Part shown: positions 34,721 to 44,085 of the stretch, in pieces
Numbering within the stretch: position 1 is the first letter of the stretch
How the letters are laid out: every line of letters begins with the position of its first letter
Assembly: GCF_900090325.1 (NCBI RefSeq)
Contig: NZ_FMHW01000002.1
Coordinates: forward strand, 7,317,001-7,381,000
Source of the DNA: Micromonospora pallida
Lineage (GTDB): Bacteria; Actinomycetota; Actinomycetes; Mycobacteriales; Micromonosporaceae
Reading direction: 5' to 3'
Length of the DNA: 64,000 nt
The notes under the pieces: generated by a model
The model's input: the letters and a program-made list of their open reading frames with translations, nothing else
What the model was told of the DNA's origin: nothing
The model's database searches: none
Program-made: the position numbers and the translations under genes

Positions 34721-34871
34721 GGTCGGGGTGGGGCGACGACGTCAACCAGCCGTCGCCCCACCCGGCCGGTGGGCACGCTCCGCCACCGGGTTCTCGCAGC
34801 CTTGTTATCAGCCCGGCGTCCTCCGGGGAGGCCGGACGGCGGGGGCTACGCTACGGCCGGAGGTGGTGCGG
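34565..34871 (+). other. spacer between ssb and cobD
   Basis: The spacer holds repeat copies of the ssb tail, then GC-rich sequence and, near 34859-34863, the GGAGG ribosome site of cobD. I found no gene and no recognisable cobalamin riboswitch. Confidence 0.6.
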
Positions 34872-35981
34872 GTGCGGCAGGCAGTCACCGTCGCCGACGC
34901 GGCCGGGCTGGTGGCGGGGTACGCGCTGGACGCGGTGCTCGGCGACCCGCGCCGGTGGCATCCGGTGGCCGGATTCGGTCGGGCCGCCGGAGCGCTGGAA
35001 CGGCGCCTCTACCGTCCGGACCGGACGGCGGGTGCGGCGTTCACCGCGCTCGCGGTCGGAGCCCCCGTGCTGCTCGGCGTGGCCGGCGTGCTCGCCACCC
35101 GACGGCGGCCGGTGGCCCGCGCGGTCCTGGTGGCGGCCGGCACCTGGACGGTGCTCGGCGGTCGCACCCTGCGCCACGAGGCCGAGGTGATGGGCGAGGC
35201 ACTGCGCGACGGTGACCTGCCCGCCGCCCGCCGTCGACTCGGCCACCTCTGTGGTCGCGATCCGTCCGCCCTGGACGAGTCGGAACTGGCCCGCGCCACC
35301 GTCGAGTCGGTCGCCGAGAACACCTCCGACGCCGTGGTGGCCCCGTTGTTCTGGGGCGCGGTCGCCGGGCTGCCCGGCCTGCTCGGCTACCGCGCGGTGA
35401 ACACCCTGGACGCCATGGTCGGCCACCGCTCACCCCGGTACGCCCGCTTCGGCACGCCCGCCGCCCGCCTCGACGACCTGCTCAACCTGGTTCCGGCGCG
35501 GCTGACCGGGCTGCTCACCATCGCGGTGGCGCCGGTGGCGCGGGGCGACCGGGAGCGGGCCTGGCACGTGTGGCGACGGGACCGCAACGACCATCCGAGC
35601 CCCAACGCCGGGCAGTGCGAGTCGGCCATGGCCGGGGCGCTCGGGGTCCGGCTGGGCGGGCGGAACGTCTACTTCGGGCGCTCCGAGACGCGTCCCTTCC
35701 TCGGCGACGGCCCGCGTCCGGAGGCCCGACACCTGCGCCGGGCGGCCCGGATCTCCGGGGCGGTCGGCCGGTCCGCGCTCGCGTTGGCCGCCGGCATCGC
35801 GGTGACCCGGGCGATACTGGGCACACGGTTGGCTGACCGGGGTCGACGAGGGGTGGCCCGGGCCGTGCTGGGCTCGCGGTTGGCCGACCAGTGTGGACGC
35901 GGCGCTGACGCGGTGACGTCGGCGCGCGGCATCCGGGCGTGGGTGTCCCGGGCCGGTGCGGGGCGGGGGTGGGCGGCGTGA
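34872..35981 (+). CDS. cobD: adenosylcobinamide-phosphate synthase (CobD/CbiB)
   Basis: This integral membrane enzyme attaches aminopropanol (phosphate) to adenosylcobyric acid. The 369 residues contain the family hallmarks [18 protein letters not shown] near the N-terminus, [34 protein letters not shown], and [19 protein letters not shown] with GGRNVYFG. Several hydrophobic segments fit a polytopic protein. The GTG at 34872 is 8 bases after GGAGG; GTGs at 34863 and 34866 are alternatives. The last 60 residues are Arg/Ala-rich with a repeated (G/A)xRLAD motif and look non-conserved. The stop overlaps cobQ (GTGA). Confidence 0.93.
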   Translation: MRQAVTVADAAGLVAGYALDAVLGDPRRWHPVAGFGRAAGALERRLYRPDRTAGAAFTALAVGAPVLLGVAGVLATRRRPVARAVLVAAGTWTVLGGRTLRHEAEVMGEALRDGDLPAARRRLGHLCGRDPSALDESELARATVESVAENTSDAVVAPLFWGAVAGLPGLLGYRAVNTLDAMVGHRSPRYARFGTPAARLDDLLNLVPARLTGLLTIAVAPVARGDRERAWHVWRRDRNDHPSPNAGQCESAMAGALGVRLGGRNVYFGRSETRPFLGDGPRPEARHLRRAARISGAVGRSALALAAGIAVTRAILGTRLADRGRRGVARAVLGSRLADQCGRGADAVTSARGIRAWVSRAGAGRGWAA

Positions 35982-37519
35982 GCGGCGGACTGCTGGTCGC
36001 CGGCACCACATCGGACGCCGGCAAGAGTGTACTGACCGCCGGCATCTGTCGGTGGCTGCACCGCCGGGGCGTCAAGGTGGCCCCGTTCAAGGCGCAGAAC
36101 ATGTCCAACAACTCGGCCGTGGTGGTCGGACCGGACGGCCGGGGCGGTGAGCTCGGTCGGGCCCAGGCCATGCAGGCCGCCGCCTGCGGGCTCACCCCGG
36201 ACCTGCGGTTCAACCCGGTGCTACTCAAGCCCGGCAGCGACCTGGCCAGCCAGGTGGTGCTCCTCGGCGAGGCGGTCGACACGGTCACGGCGGGCAACTT
36301 CCGGGTGCTGCGCCCCCGACTGGCGGAGACGGCGTACGCCGCCCTCGCCGAACTGCGCGCCGAGTACGACGTGGTGATCTGCGAGGGCGCCGGCAGCCCG
36401 GCCGAGATCAACCTGCGTAACGGCGACTACGTGAACATGGGGCTGGCCCGGCACGCCGGGCTGCCGGTGATCGTCGTCGGCGACATCGACCGGGGCGGGG
36501 TGTTCGCCTCGATGTTCGGCACGGTGGCCCTGCTGGACCCGGCCGACCAGGCGCTCGTCGCCGGCTTCGTGATCAACAAGTTCCGGGGCGACCTCGGTCT
36601 GCTCCAGCCCGGTCTGGACATGCTGCGTCAGGTCACCGGCCGCCCCACGTACGGGGTGCTGCCCTGGCACCTGGACCTCTGGCTGGATGCCGAGGACTCG
36701 CTCGCCTACGGCCGGGTGCTTGGGCGGCCGGCCGCCCCGTACGGCGACGAGTGGCTCGACGTGGCCGTCGTCCGGCTACCCCGGGTCAGCAACGCCACCG
36801 ACGTCGAGGCGCTCGCCACCGAGCCGGGCGTACGGGTCCGGCTGACCGTCGAGCCGGCCGAACTCGCCGCCGCCGACCTGGTCGTCCTGCCCGGCTCGAA
36901 GTCCACCGTGGCCGACCTGGCCTGGCTGCGGGAGACCGGGCTCGCCGATGCGGTCCTCGCCCACGCGGCGGCGGGAAGGCCGCTGCTCGGCATCTGCGGC
37001 GGCTTCCAGATGCTCGGCCGGGCGATCCACGACCCGGTGGAGAGCCGGCGCGGCAGCGTGCCAGGGCTCGGGCTGTTGCCCATCGAGATCACCTTCGACC
37101 CGCGCAAGACGGTCCGGCAGTCGGCGGGTAACGCCTTCGGTGGCGTCGAGGTCAACGGCTACGAGATCCACCACGGGTACGTCTCCGCCGCCGACCCGGA
37201 GCTGCCCCCGCTGCTCACCTACGCTGACGGCCGGAGCGAGGGCGCCCTGCTCGGTGCCGTGTACGGCACGCACTGGCACGGGGCCTTCGAGTCCGACGAC
37301 TTCCGCCGCCGGTTCCTCGCCGAGGTGGCGCGGCAGGCCGGGCGGCACGGCTTCCGACCGGCCCCGGCCACCTCGTTCGCCGCCGCCCGGGAACGCAGCC
37401 TCGACCTCCTCGGTGACCTGGTCGAGGAACACCTGGACACCGACGCGCTCTGGCAGCTCGTCGAGTCCGGCCCTCCGACCGGCCTGCCCTTCATCCCGCC
37501 CGGCGCCCCCACCCGCTGA
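35978..37519 (+). CDS. cobQ: cobyric acid synthase (CobQ/CbiP)
   Basis: This 513-residue amidotransferase amidates cobyrinic acid a,c-diamide at four side chains to give cobyric acid. The N-terminal P-loop-like domain carries [11 protein letters not shown] and [11 protein letters not shown]. The C-terminal glutaminase domain has GGFQMLG after LLGICG (nucleophile Cys) and the conserved IHHGYV segment. GTG at 35978 overlaps the cobD stop by 4 bases, so the two are translationally coupled. Confidence 0.96.
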   Translation: MSGGLLVAGTTSDAGKSVLTAGICRWLHRRGVKVAPFKAQNMSNNSAVVVGPDGRGGELGRAQAMQAAACGLTPDLRFNPVLLKPGSDLASQVVLLGEAVDTVTAGNFRVLRPRLAETAYAALAELRAEYDVVICEGAGSPAEINLRNGDYVNMGLARHAGLPVIVVGDIDRGGVFASMFGTVALLDPADQALVAGFVINKFRGDLGLLQPGLDMLRQVTGRPTYGVLPWHLDLWLDAEDSLAYGRVLGRPAAPYGDEWLDVAVVRLPRVSNATDVEALATEPGVRVRLTVEPAELAAADLVVLPGSKSTVADLAWLRETGLADAVLAHAAAGRPLLGICGGFQMLGRAIHDPVESRRGSVPGLGLLPIEITFDPRKTVRQSAGNAFGGVEVNGYEIHHGYVSAADPELPPLLTYADGRSEGALLGAVYGTHWHGAFESDDFRRRFLAEVARQAGRHGFRPAPATSFAAARERSLDLLGDLVEEHLDTDALWQLVESGPPTGLPFIPPGAPTR

Positions 37520-37670
37520 GTCCGCCGGCCCTGGCACCGGCCCTTCCGAGAGGCGTCGACCGGACCACCGAGAGGGTGGCACGCGGGGGATGAAGACGCC
37601 CGACCCAACGCACCGGACATGTCCCTCGGGTCGGACAACCGTCCTCGAAGGACGGTGCGAGAATCTGCCG

Positions 37671-38273
37671 ATGCACATGCTGCCTGTCCGGTGTCTGCTT
37701 GTCGGGATGCTGCTGTCCCTCGCCGTCGCCGGCTGCGCGACCGAATCCCGATCGCCGGCGCCGAAGGCCGCCAGCCCCACGCCAGCCCGCGAATACCGCC
37801 TGGTCGACGATCTCTGCGACCGGCTCGACCCCGCCGGACTGACCACGCTGACCGGCATCCCGACCGCAGAGACCAAATATCTGCCGGTCCGGTCCGCCGA
37901 AGACCGGCACCGGCGCTGCTGGCTGTCGACGGCAGACAAGGAGAAAGCGTGGGTCTACACGGTCCAGGTCGACATCCGACTCGACGATGCGGCGAACGGC
38001 CCCGACCAGGAGTTGACTCCGCGAGGTCCAGAGCGGGCCGTGAAGGACCTGGGCGACCACGCGGTGATCCACATCGCTGAAACCCTCGCCATGGACAACC
38101 CCGTGCGCGAGGGCCAGCAGGTCCAGTCGCAGACGGGCACGCTCATGGTCGTTCAGGGGCCGGTGCGCTTTCATGTGCGCTGGACCGGTGGTGGGACCGC
38201 GCTGGCCGTCGCCGACGTCGAGGCCCTCCTGCTCGGGTACGCGCGGCAGACCCTCGAACTGGTCGGCGGTTGA
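37671..38273 (+). CDS. putative lipoprotein
   Basis: This 200-residue protein has a lipoprotein signal peptide with lipobox LAVAGC, placing the acylated Cys near residue 22. It is followed by a Ser/Pro/Ala linker and a globular domain of about 155 residues with one Cys pair (LVDDLCDRLDP and RHRRCWLS). The layout resembles DUF3558-type actinobacterial lipoproteins, but I cannot confirm the family. It is probably anchored on the outer face of the membrane. It follows cobQ by 151 bases and converges with the rhodanese gene. Confidence 0.8.
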   Translation: MHMLPVRCLLVGMLLSLAVAGCATESRSPAPKAASPTPAREYRLVDDLCDRLDPAGLTTLTGIPTAETKYLPVRSAEDRHRRCWLSTADKEKAWVYTVQVDIRLDDAANGPDQELTPRGPERAVKDLGDHAVIHIAETLAMDNPVREGQQVQSQTGTLMVVQGPVRFHVRWTGGGTALAVADVEALLLGYARQTLELVGG

Positions 38274-38319
38274 CCGCCCGGACCTGCCGTCGGACTTGCC
38301 TGGCGGTGGCGGTGCCGAC

Positions 38320-38736
38320 TCAGTGGCGGATGTCGGCGGGGCGCTCGGAGAACGGCAGCCCGGCCGCCCGCCACGCGTCGACCCCGCCGACCATGTCCGT
38401 CGCCCGGTGCAGCCCGAGCGCCCGCAGGCTCGCCGCCGCCAGGCTGGAGCTGTAGCCCTGCCGGCACACCACGACGATCTCCATGTCGTACCCGGTCGCC
38501 TCGGGGATCCGCCAGGCGCTGGCCGGATCCAGTCGCCACTCCAGCACGACCCGCTCGATCACCACCACGCCGGGCAGTTCGCCCTGTTCACGGCGCTGGA
38601 GATCGGTACGGGTGTCGACCACGAGCGCCCCTCGGCCGGCGGCCTGGACCGTCTCGTGCGGGGTCAACCGACGTACGCCGGCCCGCGCCTGTTCGAGCAG
38701 GGCGTCGACACCGGGACTCATCACGGAATGGGACAC
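38320..38736 (-). CDS. rhodanese-like domain protein
   Basis: This 138-residue single-domain rhodanese has active-site Cys in VVCRQGYSSSLAA and the CH2A-like motif ALVVDTRTDLQRREQG. Such proteins carry sulphane sulphur for thiosulphate or persulphide transfer. The active loop CRQGYSS is the type usual for small sulphurtransferases. GTG at 38736 is used here; an ATG five codons later is an alternative. It is divergent from the uridine kinase gene. Confidence 0.88.
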   Translation of the reverse strand: MSHSVMSPGVDALLEQARAGVRRLTPHETVQAAGRGALVVDTRTDLQRREQGELPGVVVIERVVLEWRLDPASAWRIPEATGYDMEIVVVCRQGYSSSLAAASLRALGLHRATDMVGGVDAWRAAGLPFSERPADIRH

Positions 38737-38799
38737 GAACCGAGCATGCCGAGCCGGTGTGCGTTCCGCCCGCCGAACCCGGTCCCGCCACCCGATCGG

Positions 38800-38805
38800 T
38801 AGCGT
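38800..38805 (+). promoter_or_regulatory. -10 element TAGCGT, leaderless-type
   Basis: TAGCGT ends 8 bases before the GTG at 38814 and supports that start for the uridine-kinase-like gene. Confidence 0.5.
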
Positions 38806-38813
38806 CGGCGGAC

Positions 38814-39446
38814 GTGGTGGCGGTGGTGGAGGCGTACGCGGAACTGGCCCGGCGGGTGCTGGCCCGGCCGGCGCGGTTGGGGCGTACCCGACTGGTGGCG
38901 GTCGACGGGCCGAGCGGCGCGGGCAAGAGCGTCTTCGCCGACCGGCTCGCGGACGCCCTCGCCGCGCTGCCCGGCGGTGGCCGACCCCCGATGGTGCACA
39001 CCGACGACCTGCTCGACGGCTGGGCCGACCAGTTCACCTTCTGGCCCCGCCTCGAGGTGCGGGTGCTGGCGCCGTTGCGCGCCGGCCGCCCCGGCGGCTA
39101 CCAGCGGTACAGCTGGGTCCGCCGGGAGTTCCTGCCCCGGGTCGTCCCGGTGCCGGTCACGCCGGTGCTGATCGTCGAGGGGGTCAGCGCGGGGCGTCGG
39201 GCGGTGCGGCCCGAGACGACCCTCACGGTCCTGGTCGACGCCCCGGCCGAGCTGCGGTTGGCGCGGGCGGTGGCCCGCGACGGTACGGGGATCCTGCCGG
39301 AGTTGCGTCGCTGGCACGCGGCGGAGGGTGCCCACTTCGCCGCCGACGGGACGGCCACCGGTGTGGACCTCGTGGTGGACGGCGCACCGACGCTGCCGCA
39401 CGACGACCGGCGGTACTACGTGCGGGGTCCCGGCGGCGGAACATGA
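38814..39446 (+). CDS. uridine kinase-like P-loop kinase
   Basis: This 210-residue cytoplasmic P-loop protein has Walker A VDGPSGAGKS near residue 25, an acidic switch in MVHTDDLLDGW, and the lid/second block VLIVEGVSAGRRAV. It resembles actinobacterial uridine kinases (ATP + uridine to UMP). The conserved YDHP segment of true Udk is not evident, so the substrate could be another nucleoside. The start is ambiguous: a GTG at 38757 would add 19 residues, while the -10 element favours 38814. Confidence 0.82.
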   Translation: MVAVVEAYAELARRVLARPARLGRTRLVAVDGPSGAGKSVFADRLADALAALPGGGRPPMVHTDDLLDGWADQFTFWPRLEVRVLAPLRAGRPGGYQRYSWVRREFLPRVVPVPVTPVLIVEGVSAGRRAVRPETTLTVLVDAPAELRLARAVARDGTGILPELRRWHAAEGAHFAADGTATGVDLVVDGAPTLPHDDRRYYVRGPGGGT

Positions 39447-39562
39447 CGGCTGGCGGTGGCGCGTTCGCGGGGCCGATGCCGGGTGGGCCGGGCCGGTTGC
39501 GGCGACGGACCAGCGTCGGGAGCGGCGGCGCGTGCGGCGGTCGACATCCGGTAAGGCCGGAA

Positions 39563-39568
39563 TACGAT
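39563..39568 (+). promoter_or_regulatory. -10 element TACGAT, leaderless-type
   Basis: TACGAT ends 7 bases before the ATG at 39576 and selects it over the ATG at 39567, which overlaps the hexamer. Confidence 0.55.
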
Positions 39569-39575
39569 GCCGGTC

Positions 39576-40943
39576 ATGACTCCTCCGATCATGACCGAGT
39601 CCGAGCTGCGGGCCGCCGTCGAGCGGGAACTGCCCGGCGTCCGCGCGGACCTGGAACGCCTCGTCCGCATCCCCGGCATCGCGTTCGACGGCTTCGACCA
39701 CACGCAGGTGGAGCGTTCCGCCGAGGCGGTGGCCGAGTTGCTGCGCGGCTGCGGACTCGAGGTACGGATCGTGCGCTCCGGCGGGCAGCCCGCGGTGATC
39801 GGGACGCGGCCCGCCCCGCCCGGCGCGCCCACCGTGCTGCTCTACGCCCACCACGACGTCCAGCCGGTCGGTGACCGGTCGCTGTGGGAGTCCGACCCGT
39901 TCGAGCCGGTCGAGCGGGACGGCCGCCTCTACGGCCGGGGCGCCGCCGACGACAAGGCGGGCATCATGGCGCACGTGGCCGCGCTGCGTGCCTTCGGTGA
40001 CGCGCTGCCGGTCGGGGTGGTGCTGTTCATCGAGGGTGAGGAGGAGTACGGCTCGGACTCCCTGGAGCGTCTCCTCGTCGAGCACCGGACCGAACTCGCC
40101 GCCGACGTCATCGTCATCGCCGACTCCACCAACTGGGACATCGGCGTGCCGGCGCTGACCACCTCGCTGCGCGGCATCATCAACTGCTTCGTCGAACTTC
40201 GTACCCTTGAGCACCCCGTGCACAGCGGCATGTTCGGCGGTCCGGTGCCGGACGCGCTCACCGCGCTGTCCCGCCTCCTGGCCAGCCTGCACGACGACGC
40301 GGGGGACGTGGCGGTCGAGGGGCTGACCCGCGCGCCGGACGCGACGGTCGACTACCCGGAGGACCGGTTCCGCGCCGAGGCCGGGGTGGTCGACGGGGTG
40401 TCGCTGATCGGCACCGGCCGGATCACCGACCGGATCTGGGCGCGTCCGTCGGTGGCGGTGCTCGGCATCGACGCCCCGGCCACCGCCGAGGCCCCGAACG
40501 CCCTGGTCCCGGCGGCCAAGGCCAAGCTCAGCGTACGGCTGGCGGCCGGTGACGAACCGAAGCGGGCGTACGAGGCGATCCGCGCCCACCTGGAGCGGCA
40601 CGCCCCCTGGGGTGCCCGGGTGGAGGTCACCCTCGAGCACGACGGCGCGCCCTGCGTCATCGACTGCTCCGGCCCGCTCTTCGACGCGGCCCGCGCGGCC
40701 TTCCGGACCGCCTGGGACGGCACCGAGCCGGTGGAGACCGGGATCGGCGGCTCGATCCCGTTCATCGCGACCTTCCAGGAGATGTTCCCGCAGGCGGCGA
40801 TCATGGTGACCGGGGTCGAGGACCCGCACTCGCGGGCGCACGGGCCGAACGAGAGCCTGCACCTCGGCGAGTTCGCCCGGGTCTGCCTGGCCGAGGCGCT
40901 GCTGCTGGCCGGGGTGGCCGAGGCGGGCACGAAGCGGAACTGA
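39576..40943 (+). CDS. M20 family dipeptidase
   Basis: This 455-residue di-zinc peptidase has metal-site motifs LLYAHHDVQPVGD (His and adjacent catalytic Asp), GRGAADDKAGI (bridging Asp), FIEGEEEYGSDS (catalytic Glu pair), VIADSTNW (Asp) and a late GVEDPHSRAHGPNE (His). A dimerisation lid domain of about 110 residues lies between. The order matches the carnosinase-like M20 dipeptidases of actinobacteria. No signal peptide is visible, so it is cytoplasmic. Confidence 0.93.
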   Translation: MTPPIMTESELRAAVERELPGVRADLERLVRIPGIAFDGFDHTQVERSAEAVAELLRGCGLEVRIVRSGGQPAVIGTRPAPPGAPTVLLYAHHDVQPVGDRSLWESDPFEPVERDGRLYGRGAADDKAGIMAHVAALRAFGDALPVGVVLFIEGEEEYGSDSLERLLVEHRTELAADVIVIADSTNWDIGVPALTTSLRGIINCFVELRTLEHPVHSGMFGGPVPDALTALSRLLASLHDDAGDVAVEGLTRAPDATVDYPEDRFRAEAGVVDGVSLIGTGRITDRIWARPSVAVLGIDAPATAEAPNALVPAAKAKLSVRLAAGDEPKRAYEAIRAHLERHAPWGARVEVTLEHDGAPCVIDCSGPLFDAARAAFRTAWDGTEPVETGIGGSIPFIATFQEMFPQAAIMVTGVEDPHSRAHGPNESLHLGEFARVCLAEALLLAGVAEAGTKRN

Positions 40944-40997
40944 CCGGACACGGGGTCCGATTTCCGGGATTACGGCACGTCGCGGACCGTGGTGCGC

Positions 40998-41003
40998 TAG
41001 CCT
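40998..41003 (+). promoter_or_regulatory. -10 element TAGCCT, leaderless-type
   Basis: TAGCCT ends 7 bases before the ATG at 41011. Confidence 0.6.
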
Positions 41004-41010
41004 CTCGAAC

Positions 41011-41217
41011 ATGAGTACGAACGAGGTGATGGTGCGGCTGGAGGCCGCCGTCAGCGCACTGGGGGACGTCGACGTCTCCGCCTGGCCCGACGAGACGCTC
41101 CGCGAGCGGCTCGGCGAGCTTTCCACCGCCCTGGTCGCGCTCGACGGCCTCCTGGCGCGGGTCGCCGGCCAGGTCCGGGACCGGGGTCTGCGGATCGAGG
41201 AGCCCGTCTCGGCCTGA
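41011..41217 (+). CDS. small helical hypothetical protein
   Basis: This 68-residue all-helical protein begins MSTNEVMVRLEAAVSAL and continues DETLRERLGELSTALVALD. The pattern resembles the very N-terminus of the DUF222 region of actinobacterial HNH endonucleases, but no nuclease follows. It could be an independent small protein or a relic of one. Its own -10 element suggests it is expressed. Confidence 0.6.
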   Translation: MSTNEVMVRLEAAVSALGDVDVSAWPDETLRERLGELSTALVALDGLLARVAGQVRDRGLRIEEPVSA

Positions 41218-41336
41218 GCGCGCCCACCCCGGCCGGCTCACCGGTTCCGCCTGCCAGCCCGACTCCGACCGGCCCGGGCCAGCCGGTTCCCGGCTCGGCC
41301 TGTGGCCGGATCGGTGGCGTTGTCGGAGGTGGCTGG

Positions 41337-41342
41337 CAGGAT
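41337..41342 (+). promoter_or_regulatory. -10-like element CAGGAT, leaderless-type
   Basis: CAGGAT ends 7 bases before the GTG at 41350 of the DNA ligase gene. An in-frame ATG at 41341 lies inside the hexamer. Confidence 0.45.
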
Positions 41343-41349
41343 GGGGACC

Positions 41350-42933
41350 GTGCGGTTCCTCGACCTGGCGGCCACCTCCGCCGCGGTCAGCGCCACCAGC
41401 GGCCGGCGGGCCAAGGTGGAACTGCTCGCGGGGGCGCTGCGCGCGCTCGACCCGGCCGAGGTGCCGGCCGGTGCCGGCTGGCTCGCCGGTGAACTGCGGC
41501 AGCGCCAGACCGGCGTGGGCTGGGCCAGCCTGCGCGACCTGCCACCGCCGGCCGGCGTGCCGACCCTGACCGTCGCCGCGGTCGACGCGGCGATCGACGA
41601 GATCGCCGCCGTGCACGGGACCGGCTCCCAGGCCCGTCGGCGGGCCCTGCTGCACGCGCTCTTCGCCATGGCCACCGCCGCCGAGCAGCGGATGCTGGTC
41701 GGCCTGTTCAGCGGTGAGCTACGCCAGGGTGCGCAGGCCGGGCTGCTCGCCGACGCCATCGCCCGGGCCGCCGAGGTGCCGCTGAGCGCCGTTCGCCGGG
41801 CCCTGCTCGTCGCCGGTGACCTCCGCGCGGTGGCGGTCGCCGCCCGCGACGGGGGTGCCGCCGCCCTGGCCGGGTTCGGGCTGCGGGTCGGCCGTCCGCT
41901 CGCCCCGATGCTGGCGCAGAGCGCGCCCACGGTGGCCGAGGCGCTCGCCGCCACCGGCGCTCCCGCCGTCGTCGACGTCAAGCTCGACGGCATCCGCATC
42001 CAGGTGCACCGCTCCGGCACCGACATCGCCGTCTTCACCCGCAGCCTCGACGAGATCACCGCGCGGGTGCCCGAGGTGGTGGCGGCGGTCCGCACACTGC
42101 CCGCCCGGGAACTCGTCCTGGACGGGGAGGCGATCGGCCTCGACGCCAACGGGCGACCGCTGCCGTTCCAGGAGACGTCCAGCCGGGCCGCCCGCCGGAG
42201 CACCGCCAGCACCACCGGCCGTACCCCGGTCGCTCCGGCCGTGCTCGCCGCCGCCGCCACGACCGGCGGCACCGTGCTGACGCCGTACTTCTTCGACCTG
42301 CTGCACCTCGACGGCGCGGATCTGATCGACGCGCCGGGGCGCGAGCGCTGGGCCGCGCTGGCCGGCACGGTCGACGCCGAGCTGCTGGTCGGGCGGACGG
42401 AGGTCGACGACCCCGAGGCGGCGACCGAGGCGTTCACCGCCGCGCTCGCCGCCGGCCAGGAGGGCGTCGTGGTCAAGTCTCCCGACGCGCCGTACGACGC
42501 CGGCCGGCGCGGCGCGGCCTGGGTGAAGGTGAAGCCCCGACACACCCTCGACCTGGTCGTCCTCGCGGTGGAGTGGGGTAGTGGTCGGCGTCGGGGTTGG
42601 CTGTCCAACCTCCACCTCGGGGCCCGCGACCCGGCGACCGGGGGGTTCGTCATGCTCGGCAAGACCTTCAAGGGGCTCACCGACGAACTGCTGCGCTGGC
42701 AGACCGAGCGGTTCCTCTCGCTGGCCGTGGACCGGGGCGAGCACGTGGTGCGGGTCCGCCCCGAGCAGGTGGTGGAGATTGCCTTCGACGGGGTGCAGAC
42801 CAGCTCCCGGTATCCGGGCGGGGTGGCGTTGCGGTTCGCCCGGGTGGTGCGTTATCGCGACGACAAGAGCGCCGCCGACGCGGACACCATCGACGCGGTC
42901 CGCGCCCTGCACCCAGGCTCGGCTGCTGGCTGA
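41350..42933 (+). CDS. lig: ATP-dependent DNA ligase (LigB type)
   Basis: This 527-residue enzyme seals nicks using ATP. The N-terminal 200 residues are the helical DNA-binding domain ([20 protein letters not shown]). The nucleotidyltransferase core has motif I with the adenylated Lys in [21 protein letters not shown] for motif III/IIIa, FFDLLHLDG and [18 protein letters not shown] (motif IV), and WVKVKP (motif V). A C-terminal OB fold completes it. This is the LigB class of mycobacteria, usually dispensable beside NAD-dependent LigA. It is not beside Ku or LigD genes. Confidence 0.95.
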   Translation: MRFLDLAATSAAVSATSGRRAKVELLAGALRALDPAEVPAGAGWLAGELRQRQTGVGWASLRDLPPPAGVPTLTVAAVDAAIDEIAAVHGTGSQARRRALLHALFAMATAAEQRMLVGLFSGELRQGAQAGLLADAIARAAEVPLSAVRRALLVAGDLRAVAVAARDGGAAALAGFGLRVGRPLAPMLAQSAPTVAEALAATGAPAVVDVKLDGIRIQVHRSGTDIAVFTRSLDEITARVPEVVAAVRTLPARELVLDGEAIGLDANGRPLPFQETSSRAARRSTASTTGRTPVAPAVLAAAATTGGTVLTPYFFDLLHLDGADLIDAPGRERWAALAGTVDAELLVGRTEVDDPEAATEAFTAALAAGQEGVVVKSPDAPYDAGRRGAAWVKVKPRHTLDLVVLAVEWGSGRRRGWLSNLHLGARDPATGGFVMLGKTFKGLTDELLRWQTERFLSLAVDRGEHVVRVRPEQVVEIAFDGVQTSSRYPGGVALRFARVVRYRDDKSAADADTIDAVRALHPGSAAG

Positions 42934-42941
42934 CCGGTCCC

Positions 42942-42956
42942 GCCCCGGAGCGGGGC
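42942..42956. terminator. weak hairpin between convergent genes
   Basis: GCCCCG (42942-42947) and CGGGGC (42951-42956) pair around a 3-base loop just after the ligase stop, between convergent genes. Confidence 0.35.
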
Positions 42957-43007
42957 CGGGCTTCGGGGCGGCCCTGCGCCGGGCCGGGCTGCGGCTGACC
43001 GGTGCGG

Positions 43008-43868
43008 TCAGACCGAGCCGCTCCGGGTGGGCTCTTCGGCCGCCCGGCCGCCGTCATCCCCGGCCTGGTCACTGTCGTCGAGGCGGTCGCCCGAGGGACG
43101 TTGGACGCCGGCCAGCCGGTGTGCCTCCCGGCGGGCCACCCAGCCGTACGCGACCAGCGTCATCGCGGCGAAGAGCCACCACTGCACCACGTAGCCGAGG
43201 TTCTGCCAGTTGTTCTCGTGTCGCACCGGCACCGCCTCGAAGACCGGGTCGGCGGCCGGGGTCTGCCCGTCGAGCAGCAGGTACGCCCCGTAGACCGGGT
43301 AGGGCAGCTCCCGGGCGAGCTGGTGAAGGCCGATCCGCCGACTCTCCAGCCGTCCGTCGCGCCGCTCGACCGTGCCCGCGCCGCTCTCGCTGGGCCGGAC
43401 GCGACCGACGACGGTCACCTCACCGGCCGGGGTGGGGGGAACCTCGGGCCGGGCGGTCGCGTCCCCGCCCGGGGCGGGCGGCACCCAGCCCCGGTTCACC
43501 AGCACGGCCGAGCCGTCGGCCAGCAGCAGCGGGGTGAGCAGCTCGAACCCGACCTGGCGTTCGAGGGTCCGCTGCCGGATCCAGACGGAGTTCGCCGCGT
43601 CGTACCGGCCGGTGACGGTGACCCGGGTCCAGACGGCCTCCGCGTCCGGCGCGGCTCCGACCTGCCCCGCCGCGCCGGACGGCGCGGTGAGTGTGTCGCG
43701 TAGCGGCACCGGCGTCATCCGCGCGGTCGCGTCGATGCGCTCGTTGGCCGCCGAGCGCCCCTGGTAGCGGTCGAGCTGCCAGTTGCCGAGCTGCACCATC
43801 GCGGCGGCGGCGACCAGCGCCAGGACGAGGTAGCCCAGCCAGCGTGGCGTGAGGAGGAACCGGTACAC
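43008..43868 (-). CDS. SURF1 family protein
   Basis: This 286-residue membrane protein has two terminal membrane segments (LGYLVLALVAAAAMVQLGNW near the N-terminus and VVQWWLFAAMTLVAYGW near residue 230) flanking an extracytoplasmic domain with WTRVTVTGRYD, VLVNRGWVP and the late NLGYVVQWW. SURF1 proteins help assemble cytochrome c oxidase, probably in heme a insertion. The last 40 residues form an acidic/basic cytoplasmic tail. The GTG at 43868 is fixed by a -10 element 6 bases upstream. Confidence 0.93.
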   Translation of the reverse strand: MYRFLLTPRWLGYLVLALVAAAAMVQLGNWQLDRYQGRSAANERIDATARMTPVPLRDTLTAPSGAAGQVGAAPDAEAVWTRVTVTGRYDAANSVWIRQRTLERQVGFELLTPLLLADGSAVLVNRGWVPPAPGGDATARPEVPPTPAGEVTVVGRVRPSESGAGTVERRDGRLESRRIGLHQLARELPYPVYGAYLLLDGQTPAADPVFEAVPVRHENNWQNLGYVVQWWLFAAMTLVAYGWVARREAHRLAGVQRPSGDRLDDSDQAGDDGGRAAEEPTRSGSV

Positions 43869-43874
43869 GCCCCG

Positions 43875-43880
43875 AGGCTA
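43875..43880 (-). promoter_or_regulatory. -10 element TAGCCT, leaderless-type
   Basis: On the minus strand TAGCCT ends 6 bases before the SURF1 GTG at 43868. Confidence 0.6.
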
Positions 43881-44085
43881 CTCGTTTGACCGTGGCCACT
43901 GAGCGGTGCGGGTCCGGGACCTGTCGTTTGCGTGGCGGGTCGGTTACCGCGATTCGGCGGGGTGGTTGGGTATCGTCACGCGGACGAACCGCCGGGCGGC
44001 GTGGCGAGCAGCGTGACACGGCCGCCGCCCGTCCGCCACCGACCGTGCGCGTTCGCCGCGTACCGCCGCCCCGGAGGAGTCGTTG

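Noticed and set aside
43869..44085. Possible cobalamin riboswitch upstream of cobB (a GCCACTG string near 43892)
   Set aside because: The rest of the B12-riboswitch consensus, including the GAAxCCGGTGxGAATCCGG core and a B12 box, is missing, and the fragment is only 7 bases.
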